A stretch of DNA of 64,000 nt from Xanthomonas dyei (lineage in GTDB: Bacteria > Pseudomonadota > Gammaproteobacteria > Xanthomonadales > Xanthomonadaceae), in assembly GCF_002939865.1 (NCBI RefSeq), contig NZ_MDEE01000013.1:1-64000 (forward strand), in the 5' to 3' direction. A program made the translations under genes and the position numbers. The notes below the pieces were generated by a model. It had not been told where the DNA came from, did not search any database, and worked only from the letters and a program-made list of their open reading frames with translations. Positions 59,356 through 64,000 of this stretch are shown here, in pieces (the stretch's first letter is position 1; every line of letters starts with the position of its first letter).

Positions 59356-60075
59356 TCAACCGCACCAATGCACCCGCAAGCGCGGACCGGGCTGCTGGAG
59401 TGCGACCCGAATCGGGTACTCGCTGATGTCTTCGCCAGCGAGCGCGGCTTGCAGCACATCGAGCTTCTGCTTGCCGCGCAGCAGCAGCAGGCGGGCGGGA
59501 ATCGCCGCAAGCCCGGCAGGCGTCAGCGTGATCCGCAGCGGCCACTGGTTCGCGCCCGGGCAACCGGTCGCGTCCAGCGACGCATACGGCTGCGGGCTGG
59601 CCAGCGCCTTGGGCAGATCGGTCGAGCCGGGGAACAACGAGGCGGTGTGTCCGTCGCCGCCCATTCCCAGCACCGCCAGACAGGCCGGTTCGGCATGAGT
59701 GGCCTGCAGGTTGGCGGTGTGCACGCACTCGGGCAATTGCTTGCCGGGACGCACCAACGGGATAAAGGTCGCAGCCGGCGCATGGGTCAGGAAGCTGTGA
59801 TTGACCAGCCACGCGTTGCTGTCCTGATCCTGCGGCGAGAGCCAGCGCTCATCGACCAGGCCCACTTCCACCCGCGACCAGTCCAGCGGACGGTGCGCCA
59901 GCGATTCGTAAACCGGCGCCGGTGTGGTGCCGCCGGAGAGCAACATGCGCGCCTGCCCGCGGCGCGAAATCTCCTGTTCCAGCAGATCGGCCATTTCGCC
60001 GGCCACCGCCTCGGTCCACTCGGCGGGATCTTCGTAGCGCACCAGGGTGATGCGCGGGTTGTCCTGCAGGTTCAT
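59356..60075 (-). CDS. pgl: 6-phosphogluconolactonase
   Basis: Pgl hydrolyses 6-phosphogluconolactone. The ATG at 60075 (MNLQDNPRITLVRYED) gives 239 residues and overlaps the glk stop (ATGA). The DevB-type fold is shown by MLLSGGTTPAPVYESLA, VDERWLSPQDQDSN and LGMGGDGHTASLFPGS with the active-site His. It sits between glk and edd, joining the oxidative steps into one operon. Confidence 0.96.
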   Translation of the reverse strand: MNLQDNPRITLVRYEDPAEWTEAVAGEMADLLEQEISRRGQARMLLSGGTTPAPVYESLAHRPLDWSRVEVGLVDERWLSPQDQDSNAWLVNHSFLTHAPAATFIPLVRPGKQLPECVHTANLQATHAEPACLAVLGMGGDGHTASLFPGSTDLPKALASPQPYASLDATGCPGANQWPLRITLTPAGLAAIPARLLLLRGKQKLDVLQAALAGEDISEYPIRVALQQPGPRLRVHWCG

Positions 60076-61075
60076 CGCTGCTCCCCCGGATGCTGACGCT
60101 GCGCATCCACCGCATACGCTGCGGCGCCCAACAGGCCGGCATGCGGATGCATGACTGCCAGCGAAGGCACGCGCGACATGATTGCGGAGAACCGGCCCTT
60201 GTGTTCGAAGCGCTGGCGGAAGCCGGAGTGCTGCAGCGACTCCAGCACCTTGGGCACCAGCCCGCCGGTGAGGAACACGCCATCCCACGCACCCTGCATC
60301 AGCACCATGTCGCCAGCGATCGCACCGAAGATGGCGCAGAACAGGTCGATGGTGCGCGCCGAGCGCGGGTCGCCGGCCGCCGCACGTGCGGTGATGTCCT
60401 TGGGTTCCAGCGGGCCCGGGTCGATGCCGGCAATCTCGCTCAATGCGCGATGGATGTTGACCAGGCCGGGGCCGCAGATCAGCCGCTCGTTGGAGACCCG
60501 GCCGAACTGCTCGGAGAGGATTTCCAGTACACGGATTTCTTCCGGCGTGCCGGGCGGAAAGCTGACGTGGCCGCCTTCGGTTTCCAGCGGAAAACAGCGC
60601 CCGTTGCGAATGATCAGCCCACCCACGCCCAGGCCGGTGCCGGGACCGATCACGCCGTAGTTGCGCGGTTGATCGATCGGCGCCGGCCGCCAGCTGGCAC
60701 CGCCCACCTGCACCACATCCTGCGGACGCAGCAGGCTGATTGCCATGGCCTGCGCGGCAAAGTCGTTGATCAGATGCAAGGTGCTGAAGCCCAGCATGGC
60801 GGCGGTGCGCGACCGCGAGATCACCCACGGATGATTGGTGATGCGCGCTTCGTCGCCATCGACGCGGCCGGCCACGGCGAACACGCCCTGGGTGGCCTGT
60901 ACGCCGATCTGGTCGAGGTAATACCGCGCGGCTTCACCGAGCGAAGCGAACTCCACCACCGCGAACTCGCGCGAGGTGTCATCCAGCAGCGGGACCGATG
61001 CATCGACATCGGCCAGCGCGAACCGCGCGTTGGTTCCGCCGATATCGGCAACCAGCACCGGCTTGGAAGGAGCGC

Positions 61076-61079
<4 letters not shown>
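60072..61079 (-). CDS. glk: Glucokinase
   Basis: Glk phosphorylates glucose with ATP. The 335-residue protein starts VADIGGTNARFALADV (phosphate-binding DIGGTNARFAL) and contains LINDFAAQAMA and GPGTGLGVGGLI, followed by ETEGGHVSFPPG. These match bacterial glucokinases of the E. coli Glk type rather than ROK repressors. It overlaps the zwf stop (ATGA) and the pgl start (ATGA). Confidence 0.96.
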
Positions 61080-62533
<1,454 letters not shown>

Positions 62534-62928
62534 CGTTATCAGCGGCTTCGCGGAAAGGCGCCGGACAGCCGGCGGTCGGTACGTCTGTTCCTGAGCGACA
62601 CTTGCGTGCGCGCAGCGGGGGATGGACGCTGAGGCCCAATCCCCGATTGTTGCAGCAACTGGCGGTCAGCGGTTAGCGCGTGGGCGGCATACCTGCACAT
62701 GCTTGGCGGAATGCCCGCCCGCGCAATGCAGGTAACGTCGCCGGGAACGGCGGCGTGGGTCGGTAGCGGCATGGTCCCTCCCGAGATCGATGTTGCCATG
62801 TGAAAACGATTACATGTCAGAATAAACCAATGCATTCGTTTGCAGGGGATTTCCTCGCAGACGGGTCGGTCGTCATTGCCATCGGGAGGGCCGAGGGCAG
62901 GGCGCATACAAAATGTTGAGGCCGAACG
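62534..62928. other. Divergent control region between zwf and the ABC ATPase gene
   Basis: About 395 bases with no credible gene. It carries a LacI-type operator at 62799-62814, nearer to the ABC ATPase gene. Promoters for both directions probably lie here; I could not assign them confidently. Confidence 0.6.
62799..62814. promoter_or_regulatory. LacI-family operator
   Basis: TGTGAAAACGATTACA reads on the other strand as TGTAATCGTTTTCACA, a good match to the LacI/GalR consensus TGnAAnCGnTTnCA with a central CG. It lies about 115 bases upstream of the ABC ATPase and about 270 upstream of zwf. A sugar-responsive LacI-family regulator is likely; none is encoded in the window. Confidence 0.75.
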
Positions 62929-64000
62929 ATGGCGAAAGTGCAGTTGGAAGGTGTGCGCAAGGTCTATGAAAACGGCCAGGTGGCGGTGCAGGGCGCAAGC
63001 TTCGAGGTGGCCGATGGCGAGCTGATGGTGCTGGTCGGGCCGTCCGGTTGCGGCAAGTCGACCTTGCTGCGCATGATCGCCGGGCTCGAGGACATCAGCG
63101 CGGGCACGCTCAAGATCGGCGAACGCGTGGTCAACGACGTGGCGCCGAAGGATCGCGACATCGCCATGGTCTTTCAGAGCTATGCGCTGTATCCGCACAT
63201 GACCGTGGCGGAAAATCTGGCCTTCGGGCTCAAGCTGCGTGGTCACCCGAAGCAGGTCATCGCCGAGCGCGTCAATAGCGCCGCCGAGCTGCTGGGCCTG
63301 ACCCCGATGCTCGACAAGTTGCCCAAGGCGATGTCCGGCGGGCAGCGTCAGCGTGTGGCGCTCGGGCGGGCGATGGTGCGCGAATCGTCGGTTTTTCTGC
63401 TGGACGAACCGCTGTCCAATCTGGATGCCAAGTTGCGCCACAGCGTGCGCACCGAGATCGCGCAGCTGCATCGCAAGCTCGGCACCACCATGATCTATGT
63501 CACCCACGATCAGGTCGAAGCGATGACACTCGGTCAGCGCATCGTGGTGCTCAAGGATGGCGTGATCCAGCAAATCGACAGCCCGATGGCGCTGTACGAC
63601 CGCCCGACCAATCTGTTTGTCGCCGGTTTCCTGGGCAGCCCGGCGATGAATGTGCTGCAGGGACGGCTGGACGAGCAGGACGGCCTGCATCTGGTGATGG
63701 CCGACGGCTGGCGGGTGCCGCTGGGCGACGCGCGGGTTGATCGCCGCTGGTTCGGCCAGGACGTCATCGTCGGCGTGCGCCCCGAGCATCTGCAGCCGTC
63801 CAGCGATCCGCAGTTGGGCTTCGATGCGCAGGTGGAGGTCATCGAGCCGGTCGGCAACGAGATCTTCCTCAACCTCGATCGCAGCGGGCAGCCGCTGGTG
63901 ATCCGCGTGGCGCCGCAGGCGCTGCCGGCGGTCGGGCAGCCGCTGCGCCTGGCATTGCGCAGCGCTGCGTTGCATTTCTTCGACCCGGCAACCGGGCAGC
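62929..64000 (+). CDS. ABC transporter ATP-binding protein, MalK/UgpC type (partial, runs off right edge)
   Basis: The ATG at 62929 (MAKVQLEGVRKVYENGQ) starts an ATPase that runs to the window end without a stop (about 357 codons visible). Walker A is VGPSGCGKST (about 38-46), the Q-loop is MVFQSYALYPHM, the signature is MSGGQRQRVALGRA (about 135), and Walker B is VFLLDEPLSNLDA. The H-loop reads IYVTHDQVEAM. The C-terminal TOBE/regulatory domain with VGVRPEHLQPS is typical of MalK/UgpC/MsmK ATPases that energise sugar uptake. Its permease partners are not here. It may share the LacI operator with zwf. Confidence 0.93.
   Translation, partial: MAKVQLEGVRKVYENGQVAVQGASFEVADGELMVLVGPSGCGKSTLLRMIAGLEDISAGTLKIGERVVNDVAPKDRDIAMVFQSYALYPHMTVAENLAFGLKLRGHPKQVIAERVNSAAELLGLTPMLDKLPKAMSGGQRQRVALGRAMVRESSVFLLDEPLSNLDAKLRHSVRTEIAQLHRKLGTTMIYVTHDQVEAMTLGQRIVVLKDGVIQQIDSPMALYDRPTNLFVAGFLGSPAMNVLQGRLDEQDGLHLVMADGWRVPLGDARVDRRWFGQDVIVGVRPEHLQPSSDPQLGFDAQVEVIEPVGNEIFLNLDRSGQPLVIRVAPQALPAVGQPLRLALRSAALHFFDPATGQ

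Overview
The window is high-GC Gammaproteobacterial chromosome and looks like Xanthomonas. Pointers are the zwf-glk-pgl-edd-eda Entner-Doudoroff operon, class III PHA synthase genes, dense short overlapping operons, and palindromic intergenic elements of the kind seen in xanthomonads. I see no prophage, CRISPR array, conjugation genes or complete insertion sequence. Most of it is core chromosome with some accessory transport and signalling genes.

Layout. 0.4-5 kb: a DUF1244 gene, folD, then guaB-guaA (GMP synthesis). 4.9-6.8 kb: a decayed oxidoreductase whose start overlaps a TetR-family repressor, and a divergent GST-fold gene. 7.3-14.2 kb: a thioesterase, then a leftward signalling block with a DUF4388-like protein, a Cache-HAMP protein without an output domain, a NarL-type regulator and its beta-propeller (Y_Y_Y) sensor kinase. 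14.6-19.9 kb: a rightward run of AraC regulator, YcaC-like hydrolase, DoxX, Tat-type amidohydrolase and MFS_3 exporter, the first four joined by 4-nt overlaps. 20.2-24.7 kb: a secreted alpha/beta hydrolase, mntH and mntR around a good MntR box, tadA and orn. 24.9-30.6 kb: mscS and ppsA (leftward) divergent from ppsR, then DUF1249 and Nudix genes.

30.8-37.3 kb: bdhA, pssA, phaE-phaC (polyhydroxybutyrate metabolism), a PspC protein coupled to a small HExxH membrane protein, an FAD oxidoreductase and a small orphan gene. 37.4-44.5 kb: tex, two palindromic repeats, a hybrid sensor kinase broken by a frameshift in a GC-dinucleotide run, and a single-domain response regulator. 44.7-46.6 kb: tRNA-Leu, a 58-codon gene, and a duplicated tRNA-Ala/tRNA-Glu/terminator block. 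46.7-55.5 kb: two c-type cytochromes and an RND efflux operon with one fusion protein and two different permeases. 55.5-56.5 kb: a repeat-rich island. 56.5-62.5 kb: the leftward operon zwf-glk-pgl-edd-eda. At 62.9 kb a MalK/UgpC-type ABC ATPase runs off the right edge, with a LacI-type operator between it and zwf.

No clear-cut new system stands out. The best candidates for a second look are the AraC/YcaC/DoxX/amidohydrolase/MFS operon, the Cache-HAMP plus DUF4388-like pair, the unequal RND permease pair, the direct repeats between pgl and edd, the frameshifted hybrid kinase, and the repeat families. All assignments come from reading the sequence; no database search was run.
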